A stretch of DNA of 46,698 bases, from positions 1-46,698 of the forward strand of contig JANQRB010000019.1 in assembly GCA_028284775.1 (NCBI GenBank), read 5' to 3'. A program made the position numbers and the translations under genes. The stretch is from Candidatus Kapaibacterium sp. GTDB lineage: Bacteria > Bacteroidota > Ignavibacteria > Kapaibacteriales > UBA7675. Below, piece after piece: positions 1 to 7,750 of this stretch (positions are counted from its first letter, which is position 1; every line of letters begins with the position of its first letter). The notes beneath the pieces are model-generated. The model worked only from the letters and a program-made list of their open reading frames with translations. It was not told the DNA's origin and ran no database searches.

Positions 1-2
1 AT

Positions 3-521
3 ATCTATGTCTATACCGGCCTGATGAAGTTTCTGGATAACGAAGCATCGCTGGCCGGGGTGCTGGGTCACGAGATCGCGCACGCCGAGCATCGCCACAG
101 CACCAAGCGGATGACCAAGGCTTACGGCTACCAGCTTCTGCTCTCCGTGATTCTCGGCGAGGATCCGGATCAGGCGGCGGTGCTGGCCGGAAATTTGTTT
201 TCGGGCCTGGCGCTGCTGCACAACAGCAGAGAAGACGAAAGCGAATCCGATCGCTCATCCTTCGAGTATCTGCAGTCGACGCGCTGGTATCCCGGCGGTG
301 CGATGTATTTTTTCGAGAAAATTCAAAAGAGACAAAAAAGCAGCGGCGGCGCTTTTGAACGCCTGCTTTCAACGCATCCGCTGCCGCAGGATCGGGTCGA
401 TGCATTTCGCAAAATGATCAGCGCCGCCAATCTGCCCAAGCCGAGCGAGGCCAATCTCTTCGCGAAGAAGTATCGTCAGCAGCTACAAAAAATACCGCCG
501 AGTGTTACAAAGGGAAAGTGA
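3..521 (+). CDS. M48-family metalloprotease, 5'-truncated
   Basis: This is the C-terminal 172 residues of a zinc metallopeptidase; the start lies outside the window and the reading frame is open from base 3. The zinc motif HExxH is present in GHEIAHAEHRHS. The preceding YVYTGLMKFLDNEASLAGVL is the typical M48 lead-in. A second glutamate typical of the family lies in the DESESDRSS stretch, and the THPLPQDRV segment near the end is also family-typical. M48 enzymes of this layout (BepA/LoiP-like) are usually periplasmic or lipid-anchored and degrade misfolded outer-membrane proteins. The signal peptide cannot be checked here. No C-terminal TPR region is seen, so this is the short form. Family call firm; substrate unknown. 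Confidence 0.9.
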   Translation: MYVYTGLMKFLDNEASLAGVLGHEIAHAEHRHSTKRMTKAYGYQLLLSVILGEDPDQAAVLAGNLFSGLALLHNSREDESESDRSSFEYLQSTRWYPGGAMYFFEKIQKRQKSSGGAFERLLSTHPLPQDRVDAFRKMISAANLPKPSEANLFAKKYRQQLQKIPPSVTKGK

Positions 522-722
522 CGCTGAGAGCGGCACTGAGGCCATTGCCGCGCATTGAAGTGTATCCGCCGCAAAAATCTCCTGATCTACGCCGATGCCC
601 TCGGCACTAGCTGCGGTCGTTATTCGTCGGCCGCTTGTTAGTGTCGTGAGTCCGGCGCTTCAGCGTTGCGCAGCTCCGGCCAGCTGAATTCATCGACCAA
701 TGGAGGCCTTGAGCAATAGCAT

Positions 723-1559
723 ATGACCGTACGGGAAAAATTGAAAGCGATTCAGTCGCGCAATCAGTCGCGCCTGTGCATTGGCCTGGATACGGACCTA
801 CGTCGCCTGCCCGCACATCTGCGTGAGCGGGAAAATGCCGTTCTGGATTTTAATCTTGCCGTCATCGAGCAATGTTCGTCCATGGCCTGTGCATTTAAGA
901 TCAACCTTGCGTTTTATGAAAAGCTGGGCGCGCGCGGCTTCGAAATCGTCCGAGAAACTCTGGCGGCAATCCCCGACAATATCGTGAGTATTGCCGATGC
1001 CAAACGCGGCGACATAGGTAATACTTCCAGTGCCTACGCAGAGGCATTTTTCGGTAGTTTCGGCTTCGATGCACTGACAGTCAGTCCCTACCTGGGACGG
1101 GATTCGGTTGCGCCTTTCTTGGCCTACCCCGACAAACTTGTTTTCGTTCTGGCCCTGACCTCGAACAGCGGCTCGTCGGATATTCAACGTCTGCTAGCCG
1201 GGGGCAAAGCCGTGTATCAGCACGTTATCGATGAAGCCCGAACCTGGACCGATCATGACAACATCGGATTTGTCGTTGGAGCAACCCATCCGGCCGAATT
1301 GGCCGGCATTCGGCAGCAGATTCCCGACAGTATTTTGTTGATACCCGGTGTCGGCGCTCAGGGCGGCGACGTTGCAGCTACCATGCGGGCCAATGCAGCC
1401 GGACCGGCCCTGGTAAACGTCTCGCGCGGCATTCTTTATGCCGACGGCGATCAGGACTTTCCCGCTAATGTCTATCAGGCTGCCAGACAGTTTCGCGATC
1501 TGATTGGCGCCGAATCTGCAGCGCATTCGGATGATGCCGACAGATTTCGTGCACCGTGA
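723..1559 (+). CDS. pyrF: Orotidine 5'-phosphate decarboxylase
   Basis: Catalyses OMP to UMP plus CO2, the last step of de novo UMP synthesis, in the cytoplasm. The 278-residue protein has the catalytic D-K-x-x-D array in DAKRGDIGNTS, the substrate loop LCIGLDTD near the N-terminus and FKINLAFYE, which corresponds to the conserved FKxNxAFFE of the longer type-2 OMP decarboxylases found in Bacteroidota, mycobacteria and others. Phosphate-binding residues lie in LIPGVGAQGGD and NVSRGILYA. The ATG at 723 is preceded by GGAGG at 702-706, rather far away. It stands alone, about 200 bases after the M48 gene. pyrG lies about 30 kb away in the same window, so pyrimidine genes are scattered. Confidence 0.95.
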   Translation: MTVREKLKAIQSRNQSRLCIGLDTDLRRLPAHLRERENAVLDFNLAVIEQCSSMACAFKINLAFYEKLGARGFEIVRETLAAIPDNIVSIADAKRGDIGNTSSAYAEAFFGSFGFDALTVSPYLGRDSVAPFLAYPDKLVFVLALTSNSGSSDIQRLLAGGKAVYQHVIDEARTWTDHDNIGFVVGATHPAELAGIRQQIPDSILLIPGVGAQGGDVAATMRANAAGPALVNVSRGILYADGDQDFPANVYQAARQFRDLIGAESAAHSDDADRFRAP

Positions 1560-2594
1560 ACTTCGGTTGCATTGAAAGGGGGCAGAGTCCTTCTCGAGAG
1601 TTCAGCCGCCTGATAGAAAAGTTTGATTTGACGGCAGGTTACGTCCGATGGTGGCGGTTGAAGGGTACTCCTCAGTGATAATGTTCGTGAGGGCTTATGA
1701 AGCTGGAAAAAGGAAACTATCCGGTAGCCAGCGTAAAGAATGTTCAATGAAGCAAATTGGTGAATAATGCCTGGAAGCGTGCCAGAGTTATTACAGTAAA
1801 TAGAGCTTTAAAATGGCAAGGAAGGGATCCCCACTGCCACGAGATCCCTCCTCACCATGTTTCAAGTATCGTTCGATTAAAGTCGCGACAAAGAGCTACT
1901 TTCTCGCGCTCTCTAATCTCGCGGAAACCCAAAACAGATTTTGATTTTTTCTTTGTCCGTTACAATGCTCAAGAACGGCAAAATTTTTGTGTTGCTCAGT
2001 TTTCGATGGTTGATTTACTTGTCTCTTCGTTCCTAATCAATTCTGATGAGTGTTGAACGTTTTGGTACTGCCTGTTAACATTAATGGTAGTTTATCTTGG
2101 AATTACGATTTTTGTGGAATCGTGTTTGTGTATTGATGTTGCGTTTTTGAGCTACTTTTTTCGGTATCTGTTTCACGCATAACCATTAACGTCTTTAACT
2201 GGATGCAATTTACGTTAATAACAAAAACTGGTCAATCGGAGAAAGTCTGATTTTTAACTCAGAATTATTCTTAGTGAGGCATAGGGAATTTCCTTAGGGG
2301 CTTATAGGGAAAATCCTTAGAGTATTTCTCGGAGCAATCATTGTATTTGTAATATGGCCAAGTGCCGCCATTCGCTCTCTTTACAGAGTTCGCAGGGAGA
2401 TTCCGGACCGTAGATTTTGGGTTGCTTGCGGAGCCTGGGGCTGGATCGAATTAAGACCGACAACGGCCAATCAGGGCACCAGCCGGTGAGTGATTAAACT
2501 GTTCGAAGAGCGCATCGATGTAGCTATGCTCCGAACTGAGAGCAGCTAATGACAAATTATCAATCGGCGTTAAGAAATCAGTACCCTGGAACAC
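1560..2594. other. Long AT-rich non-coding gap
   Basis: No convincing gene is seen in this stretch of about 1 kb. The only open frame of note, 1757-2056 on the plus strand, starts at a non-ATG codon and its translation has no recognisable pattern. The middle part (about 1900-2350) is clearly richer in A and T than its surroundings. It holds a weak hairpin at 1957-1978 followed by a T run, and a short 23-base repeat array (listed separately). Short residue strings resembling integrase or reverse-transcriptase motifs occur, but they are interrupted by stops and are too short to support a pseudogene. Confidence 0.6.
2258..2326. repeat. Three degenerate 23-base tandem repeats
   Basis: Two adjacent 23-base units, 2281-2303 and 2304-2326, share the pattern ATAGGGAAnnTCCTTAG and match at 18 of 23 positions. 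A weaker third unit, 2258-2280, keeps only the CTTAG core at the same phase. The period of about two helical turns would suit protein binding sites, but the array lies about 270 bases from the nearest gene end and its role is unknown. Confidence 0.5.
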
Positions 2595-3503
2595 TCAGCG
2601 ACGGACAATTATTTTGCCGATAAAACCATCGTATGGTGTTTCTACAAAGTAATAGTAGGCCCCGAGCGGCAATTGCGATGTGTCGAACTCGACCCGCCCG
2701 CTGCCATGTAAATGAAATGAGGAACGCAGCAGCTCGGCCACTTTTCGTCCTTCCAGGTCATGGACCGTCAGACTAAGCGGGCTGTCGTATGCGATGGAAT
2801 AAGAAATAACGGTAAAATCAGTGCAGGGATTGGGATAATTGTCTGCCCGAAGAAAGGAGTTGACCGGAAAGGAGTGCACGTTGACTGCCTTAGGGCTTGC
2901 ATACTCTACCAGTCCGCTTTCGTGCAGGCTATTGGCCGCCTCAAGACTGTTATCCTCAGGGGCGACGACGATTTCAATCTGCTTCGGATCATCCTGATCA
3001 CGATTGACGGCGACGACCTTGGTATTGCTCTCTGCGAGAAAGGCCAGCACCTCATCCATACTGGCAGCACTGCTCAATTTCAGCTCAACACGGTTACCGA
3101 AATAGATCGGTTGATCGTTGTTATTGCGATACACCTGATGCGCTGCCGCTACACTGGGCAGAGATCGTAATTCGGCGATAATATCCTGCAATCGCGAGTT
3201 GTCGCGAATAAGAGTCAGATCTATGGGATACACGACCGCGTTGGCGTCATCGAGAAGATCGACATCGTTGGGCAGAAGCAAACCATCGATTTCGCGAGCA
3301 ACAGCCCGCTTGCCTTCGGCATCCACAATGCCGTTAAACATCACGAAAATTTCGAGCAACGTCGGCGAGATCTGGACGGGCTGTCCCTTGGGATTGTAGA
3401 TAAAAGCATCCGTCGCAGACTGTGGAAATAGACCTGCGCCGGTACAAAAAAACATGAGAGCCGCCAAGCTCATTACCCCGGTACACCTAACTATTGCACG
3501 CAT
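2595..3503 (-). CDS. T9SS cargo resembling a subtilase propeptide without the protease
   Basis: A 302-residue secreted protein. The ATG at 3503 is chosen over the upstream ATG at 3536 because AGAGGA stands about eight bases before it and a clean signal peptide follows directly. The C-terminal roughly 80 residues (from NYPNPCTDF to GKIIVRR) form a T9SS type A sorting domain with the usual YPNP start and GAYYYFVE near the end. The middle resembles the N-terminal propeptide of S8 (subtilisin-like) peptidases, including SLPSVAAAHQVY, GNRVELKL and the family-typical phrase ANSLHESGLVEYASP. No catalytic Asp/His/Ser domain follows; the sorting domain comes immediately after. It could act as a secreted protease inhibitor or be a degraded protease gene. 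Sorting domain sure; propeptide likeness is my reading of the pattern. Confidence 0.75.
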   Translation of the reverse strand: MRAIVRCTGVMSLAALMFFCTGAGLFPQSATDAFIYNPKGQPVQISPTLLEIFVMFNGIVDAEGKRAVAREIDGLLLPNDVDLLDDANAVVYPIDLTLIRDNSRLQDIIAELRSLPSVAAAHQVYRNNNDQPIYFGNRVELKLSSAASMDEVLAFLAESNTKVVAVNRDQDDPKQIEIVVAPEDNSLEAANSLHESGLVEYASPKAVNVHSFPVNSFLRADNYPNPCTDFTVISYSIAYDSPLSLTVHDLEGRKVAELLRSSFHLHGSGRVEFDTSQLPLGAYYYFVETPYDGFIGKIIVRR

Positions 3504-4138
3504 TGAATGATCCTCTGAACAATGTGAGAATCGCATTACGCTGCTTCGGCAGGGAGGCAGCAGTTCTCGCCACAGGTCTGCTGCGCCAGCATTGCCTCAC
3601 GTAACGCTCTGAGCGGCCTGGCGATAATTTACATTATGCCACAGGCGATTGCAATTGCTTTTTGCAAAATGTTGGCGACTGATCTGTTTTTCCGAAAATC
3701 AACAGTTCAGACTTAATGAATAGGGTTTCATTCTGAGCAAAGGGGACAATATGATAATGAATCCTCATTCATCACCTTTCTGCCGCCCAGGCTATCCGAA
3801 ACCTAGTCAAACGGATCCGTGAATCGCCGAAAATGGGTCTAAATCGTACCTTTTTCGACAGGGGCGCATATGTTTCGCGCAAAGTGGTTCAGCAGCAAAG
3901 ACGATGAATTCCGCTTGAAATATCGATGAATCATGCTTGAATATTCCGTGAATATCTTTTCATATCCGGTTAATTGTCAATTGAACGAAGCGGCAATAGT
4001 TTGCATTCGTCAAACAGCGATGCTGTTGACATTCTGTAAAATGCTGTATAGGCAAACGTTGGCATGAATTTTGAGTTATCAGCTAGGTTTCTGAGCCTTA
4101 CAGTGGTTTGTGGAACAATGCAGGAGTAGTACTCTTAG
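3504..4138. other. Divergent intergenic region with repeats
   Basis: This gap separates the minus-strand T9SS cargo from the plus-strand RlpA-like gene, so it must hold promoters for both. It is rich in the word TGAAT (near 3715, 3757, 3821, 3904, 3926, 3948 and 4064) and carries a three-copy repeat at 3903-3968. A TTGACA hexamer at 4026-4031 is followed after only 15 bases by TATAGG at 4047-4052. A TAGGTTTC match to the Bacteroidota -7 element lies at 4084-4091. Either may drive the RlpA-like gene; neither is strong. No gene is seen. Confidence 0.5.
3903..3968. repeat. Three 22-base direct repeats before the rlpA-like gene
   Basis: Units begin at 3903, 3925 and 3947, exactly 22 bases apart, each opening with (G)ATGAAT or GTGAAT. 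The first two also share GCTTGAA at the same offset and match at 16 of 22 positions; the third is weaker. Spacing of about two helical turns puts the motifs on one face of the DNA, as in an array of operator sites. The array ends about 170 bases before the RlpA-like start codon. Confidence 0.5.
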
Positions 4139-4999
4139 ATGGAGCCAAGTAGATTTCGAATGCGGCGCAAACGAATCGTAAAAGCCGCAATGTTCATGGG
4201 CATTTTGCTGAGCATATTATCGTTTGGATTGTTGGTTGAAGCTCATGAAGTGTTAGATGTAGAGCGCGCGGCCGAAGCACAGGAATTGATTGATACATTT
4301 GCCGTCAGGCCACTGCCTCGCGCTGAAGAGTTGTCGCCCGCCCCGGAATTGGAAGAGGCGACCTTTGTTGAAAACGGTATAGCATCATGGTATGGTCCTA
4401 AATTTCATGGACGGCGTACCGCCAACGGCGAACGTTATGACATGTATGCTTATACCGCGGCGCACAAAAAATTGCCTTTCGGAACGATTTTGCGTGTGTC
4501 CACCCCTGACAACGACAAGAATGTCCTGGTGCGCGTCAATGATCGTGGTCCCTACATTCGCGGTCGGATTATCGATCTGTCGAAACGTTCCGCTGAGGAT
4601 ATCGGCGTCCGGTTGAAAAAAGTTCGGATTGAGGCCTTTCTGCCGGTTCGGCGCAGCAAAGCGGAGCATCTGCCGGATTCCGCCGCGGCGCCTGTGACTT
4701 TGCTGACTTTCAATTCGGCAAACGAAGCGGTGCAAGGGCTGGAGCCCGACTCGGTGCTGGTCGCCGGTCGCAACTTCTCCGAAGTGATGCGTCGCTGGGA
4801 GGCGATGCGAGTATCGCAATCCGATCTGTATTTCACGGTTGTGCAGCCTACCGATGATGAAGCTCTAAAGACTGCGCGCAAGTGGATTCGCAGGCATCGC
4901 GGAACGCCTCACTATGAGTATCGTATCGTAAGCGTGAGGCAAAGCGAACCCGTCGTAACGGTCGAACCGGCTGAATTGATGAAGACATCAATACTCTGA
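4139..4999 (+). CDS. RlpA-like septal lytic transglycosylase
   Basis: RlpA proteins cleave glycan strands stripped of stem peptides at the division septum. This 286-residue protein has an N-terminal export signal (residues about 8-34, no lipobox cysteine) and a double-psi beta-barrel domain at about residues 80-155 that starts NGIASWYGPKFHGRRTANGE. The expected catalytic pair is present: His in TAAHKKLPFG and Asp in VNDRGPY, followed by RIIDLSKRSA. The last 120 or so residues do not look like the SPOR domain that normally brings RlpA to the septum, and I do not recognise them. GGAG at 4123-4126 precedes the ATG. It is followed by a terminator, so it is probably transcribed alone. Confidence 0.85.
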   Translation: MEPSRFRMRRKRIVKAAMFMGILLSILSFGLLVEAHEVLDVERAAEAQELIDTFAVRPLPRAEELSPAPELEEATFVENGIASWYGPKFHGRRTANGERYDMYAYTAAHKKLPFGTILRVSTPDNDKNVLVRVNDRGPYIRGRIIDLSKRSAEDIGVRLKKVRIEAFLPVRRSKAEHLPDSAAAPVTLLTFNSANEAVQGLEPDSVLVAGRNFSEVMRRWEAMRVSQSDLYFTVVQPTDDEALKTARKWIRRHRGTPHYEYRIVSVRQSEPVVTVEPAELMKTSIL

Positions 5000-5038
5000 T
5001 TCTTTTCGACTGAGCGATTTGGCCTGCTGAAACTCTTT

Positions 5039-5071
5039 ACCGCTGTCCCCAAACCGGGTCAGCGGTTTTTT
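5039..5071 (+). terminator. Rho-independent terminator after the RlpA-like gene
   Basis: The perfect stem ACCGCTG (5039-5045) with CAGCGGT (5060-5066) is extended by an inner CCC/GGG stem and runs straight into six T residues. It lies 40 bases after the stop codon. Confidence 0.8.
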
Positions 5072-5117
5072 ATTGCCCACTGGTCAATTTTAGCCTGACT
5101 TTCGCTATTTTGCGACC

Positions 5118-5783
5118 ATGAAAAGGGCAAACTTCAGCCTTGTCATTCTACTCTTCTCCTTGTTGATCGGTCTGCTGCCCGCCTGTGTTGCGCCCGTTCG
5201 TAATGAGTTGTTTCCCGACGCCGATTCGCAGGGTTCATCATCGGACAAAGAAGAAGTATCACTGCGGCCACCCGATATCGAGGGAATCGAGACGCTCGCT
5301 TCCGAGCCCCGAGACACGCTTGTCATCGAGTATGGTCAAGAGCCGGAACAGCCGCAAGAGGCTGCCGTCGAAAATGAGATTATCGCAGGAATGGCCGCCG
5401 ATGACGCTCCTGATCTGATGCAGGAATTTGAGGAAGCTCTGGCGAAGTTTGACGAAGGTCGCTACGACGAGGCCTGTTCTTTTTTCGATCTGCTCGGGGA
5501 AACGCTGCCCGAAGAGGATTCCCTGCGGTATGAAGCATTGTTTATGGTTGCCGAGTGTTCCTTTATTCGCAATCAACTTGGCCTGGCCGGCAGTCGTCTC
5601 GATGCGCTGTATCGTGACCCAGCCGTTCCGGACGGTGTCCTGGAGAAAGTGATGCTGCGTCTTGGCCAATCCTATTGTCTCAATGGCGAAACCGCAAAAG
5701 CCGAGGACATATTCAATCGATTCACGGTTGTCTTTCCCGAATCAGTATATATGCCGTTGGCTACCTGCGACAGCGTGGATTAA
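5118..5783 (+). CDS. Lipoprotein with tetratricopeptide-like repeats
   Basis: A 221-residue protein with a lipoprotein signal peptide: basic start, a hydrophobic run and the lipobox LLPAC with the modified cysteine at about residue 23. After an acidic, Ser/Glu-rich linker (about 30-90), two to three helical repeats of TPR type are seen from about residue 95, for example ALAKFDEGRYDEACSFFDLL and GQSYCLNGETAKAEDIFNRF. The layout resembles the helical part of BamD- or CpoB-like envelope proteins, but no specific family is recognised. It probably serves as a periplasmic protein-binding scaffold. It ends 16 bases from the end of the convergent DedA gene. Confidence 0.75.
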   Translation: MKRANFSLVILLFSLLIGLLPACVAPVRNELFPDADSQGSSSDKEEVSLRPPDIEGIETLASEPRDTLVIEYGQEPEQPQEAAVENEIIAGMAADDAPDLMQEFEEALAKFDEGRYDEACSFFDLLGETLPEEDSLRYEALFMVAECSFIRNQLGLAGSRLDALYRDPAVPDGVLEKVMLRLGQSYCLNGETAKAEDIFNRFTVVFPESVYMPLATCDSVD

Positions 5784-5799
5784 TCCGGAAAGCCCCTGA

Positions 5800-6444
5800 T
5801 TAGTTTTCTTCCTTGTTCGTATCGGGAGTGGGGGCCTCATCCTTGCACTGCTGGCTGAAGTACCAACGCGCCGCGAGCAGCAGCACGACTACGACGAAAA
5901 TACCGGTGATTGTTTTGCCGTAACTGCTGAGATAGAATTGTATCTCCCGCCAATTGTCACCTGCCAGAGATCCGATATACACCAGGAGACCATTCCAGAG
6001 CAGGGCGCTGCAAGCGCTCAGCAAAACGGTCTTCGCCAGCTGCAAGCCGGCAAGACCGGCGAAAAAGGATATGATCGCACGGGTTCCGGACAGAAAGCGG
6101 TTGACGACAATCAGGCCATAGCCATACTTCTGAAACCAGCTTTGAACCTTGCTCAGCATGCTATGCGAGCCGAAGGGCAGGCGACCCGAATGCAGCATTT
6201 TTTTGCCCGAGCTGAGACCAATCCAATACATAAGCAAAAATCCGAGCAGGCTGCCGGCCGAGGAGCTCAGGATCAAGGGCAGCCATCCAACCGTTCCCAA
6301 GCCAACCAGCGTGCCGCAAAATACCAGGAGAATGTCGCAGGGCGCCGGGGGAAACACGTTTTCAGTGAATGTTATCGCGGCGGCAAAAATCAGAATGCCT
6401 GTTGGAGGCAGTCCTTGCAAAAAAATGATAATGTCTTCGATCAT
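5800..6444 (-). CDS. DedA-family (VTT/SNARE-associated) membrane protein
   Basis: A 214-residue inner-membrane protein with about five hydrophobic segments. Two DedA signatures are present: the re-entrant loop ENVFPPAPCD near residue 30 and NRFLSGTRAIISFFAGLAG near residue 115, with the conserved Arg and Gly residues of the R-x3-G type motif. DedA proteins move lipid carriers such as undecaprenyl phosphate or phosphatidylethanolamine between membrane leaflets, and affect envelope integrity. AAGGGG about ten bases before the ATG supports the start. The C-terminus is a short charged tail (KDEAPTPDTNKEEN). The exact lipid substrate cannot be told from sequence. Confidence 0.9.
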   Translation of the reverse strand: MIEDIIIFLQGLPPTGILIFAAAITFTENVFPPAPCDILLVFCGTLVGLGTVGWLPLILSSSAGSLLGFLLMYWIGLSSGKKMLHSGRLPFGSHSMLSKVQSWFQKYGYGLIVVNRFLSGTRAIISFFAGLAGLQLAKTVLLSACSALLWNGLLVYIGSLAGDNWREIQFYLSSYGKTITGIFVVVVLLLAARWYFSQQCKDEAPTPDTNKEEN

Positions 6445-6631
6445 ACTTCAATTCCCCTTGCTTCAGTCCTGAGTTGACTGCCCCGACAACATTGGCTCAA
6501 CAGCTTACAACGCAGGATTGCCGCCCTTGTTGTCCGGCGTCCGCGTGAGCATTCCCGGCGGTCATTGCCCCGGCCGATAGGGTATGACGAGCGATATGGC
6601 GGCTCCAGCCGACATTGAACTCCACTTCGGT

Positions 6632-6662
6632 TTTGTTGACTGGCAAATGCTTCCTAAATTTG
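6632..6662 (+). promoter_or_regulatory. Bacteroidota-type promoter of the FabL-like gene
   Basis: TTTG at 6632-6635 is followed after 19 bases by TAAATTTG at 6655-6662, an exact match to the -33 TTTG and -7 TAnnTTTG elements known for the Bacteroidota housekeeping sigma factor. Transcription would start near 6669, about 55 bases before the ATG. Confidence 0.65.
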
Positions 6663-6723
6663 TAGGCTGTACATACATCGTGCAATCTGAGAGTTCTACT
6701 AATCAAAATGTAGTTTAGCGAGA

Positions 6724-7554
6724 ATGAAAACTGCTCCTGCCAATGCATACGCGTTGATTCTCGGGGTCTCAAGCGGCTTCGGACGTGCCTGCGCTCTTTC
6801 ACTGGCCAAAGAAGGGTACCACATATTCGGCGTTCACTTCGACCGCGCAGCCGGAATGAAGCAGGCAGAAGATACCAAAGCGGCCATCGAACAAGAAGGG
6901 GTGTACGCGGAATTTTTTAATGTCAATGCGGCGGATGCCGACCGGCGCGCCGGCGTGTTGCAAGCCATCAAAACACATTTTGAAGGCCGCGAAGACGCTA
7001 CCGTTCGAATGCTCGTTCATTCGCTTGCCTTCGGTACCTTACTACCCTTTGTTTCCAAAAACGACGGCCAAAGAGTTATTGCCCAGCGACAAATTGAAAT
7101 GACGATGGATGTCATGGCCAATTCGCTGGTTTACTGGACGCAGGATCTGTTCCAGGCCGGGCTGTTGAAACACGGCGGACGCGTTTTGGGCATGACAAGC
7201 GCAGGCGCGCACCGTGTGTTGCCCATGTACGGCGCGGTATCGGCCGCCAAGGCTGCATTGGAGTCATATATTCGCCAGCTGGCGCTCGAGCTAGGCCCCT
7301 TCGGCATAACCGCCAACTCAATCCGTGCCGGGGTCACCGTCACTCCTGCGCTGGCAAAAATTCCCGGTAATGAACAGATTCGATCGAATGCCTTAATGCG
7401 CAACCCGGCGCATCGGCTTACTGAGCCCGAGGATGTCGCCCGCGTTGTCACCATGCTGATGCGAGATGAGAGCCAGTGGATTAACGGCACGGTAATCGGT
7501 GTCGATGGCGGCGAAGATGCGGTCGATCTGACCTGGTGGGAAGTGGACTCCTGA
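6724..7554 (+). CDS. Enoyl-ACP reductase, FabL-like short-chain dehydrogenase
   Basis: A 276-residue Rossmann-fold enzyme. The cofactor loop is GVSSGFGRA (G-x3-G-x-G), as in FabL and unlike the SIAxG loop of FabI. The active-site tyrosine and lysine are spaced Y-x6-K (YGAVSAAK), the spacing of enoyl-ACP reductases rather than the Y-x3-K of ordinary short-chain dehydrogenases. VHSLAFG corresponds to the VHSIA/GFA segment of the FabI family. The end, WINGTVIGVDGG, is typical of the superfamily. The likely role is the last step of each fatty-acid elongation cycle, using NAD(P)H. It stands alone, with its own promoter and a terminator region downstream. A plain oxidoreductase role is possible but less likely. 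Confidence 0.8.
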   Translation: MKTAPANAYALILGVSSGFGRACALSLAKEGYHIFGVHFDRAAGMKQAEDTKAAIEQEGVYAEFFNVNAADADRRAGVLQAIKTHFEGREDATVRMLVHSLAFGTLLPFVSKNDGQRVIAQRQIEMTMDVMANSLVYWTQDLFQAGLLKHGGRVLGMTSAGAHRVLPMYGAVSAAKAALESYIRQLALELGPFGITANSIRAGVTVTPALAKIPGNEQIRSNALMRNPAHRLTEPEDVARVVTMLMRDESQWINGTVIGVDGGEDAVDLTWWEVDS

Positions 7555-7577
7555 GGGCGAAACCGCCGATTGAAACA

Positions 7578-7615
7578 ATAAAAAACGCCGGCATCGCTTG
7601 CATCGATCCGGCGTT
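7578..7615 (-). terminator. Terminator between the FabL-like gene and pepA
   Basis: AACGCCGG (7584-7591) pairs with CCGGCGTT (7608-7615), with one bulged base and an inner ATCG/CGAT stem. On the minus strand the hairpin runs into a T-rich tract (complement of 7578-7585), which suits the end of pepA. On the plus strand the following TTATAGTTTG is weaker but may also serve the FabL-like gene. Confidence 0.75.
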
Positions 7616-7750
7616 ATAGTTTGTAGCGAATATCAGTATCCGGCGCTCAGCGTTGCTCCGATTGTGCGATTCTCGTTGAAGCTCATCCAAAGGGCTGCCG
7701 AGACCTCTGCACGGCTTTACTATTGAACAACGCTGATCATCCTCACCGAC

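Noticed and set aside
1623..1680. Translation ending in RWWRLKGTPQ, resembling the GTPQGG motif of group II intron reverse transcriptases
   Set aside because: Only five residues agree, a stop follows where GG should be, and no flanking reverse-transcriptase motifs or intron domain V were found.
1757..2056. 99-residue open frame in the AT-rich gap
   Set aside because: It starts at a non-ATG codon, has no ribosome site, and the translation has no domain-like or signal-peptide pattern.
2441..2500. KTDNG string resembling the rve integrase motif of IS transposases
   Set aside because: It is a short frame between stops, without other DDE motifs or terminal inverted repeats.
3504..3536. Longer start of the propeptide-like T9SS gene at ATG 3536
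   Set aside because: There is no ribosome site before it and the extra residues spoil the signal peptide; AGAGGA fits the ATG at 3503.
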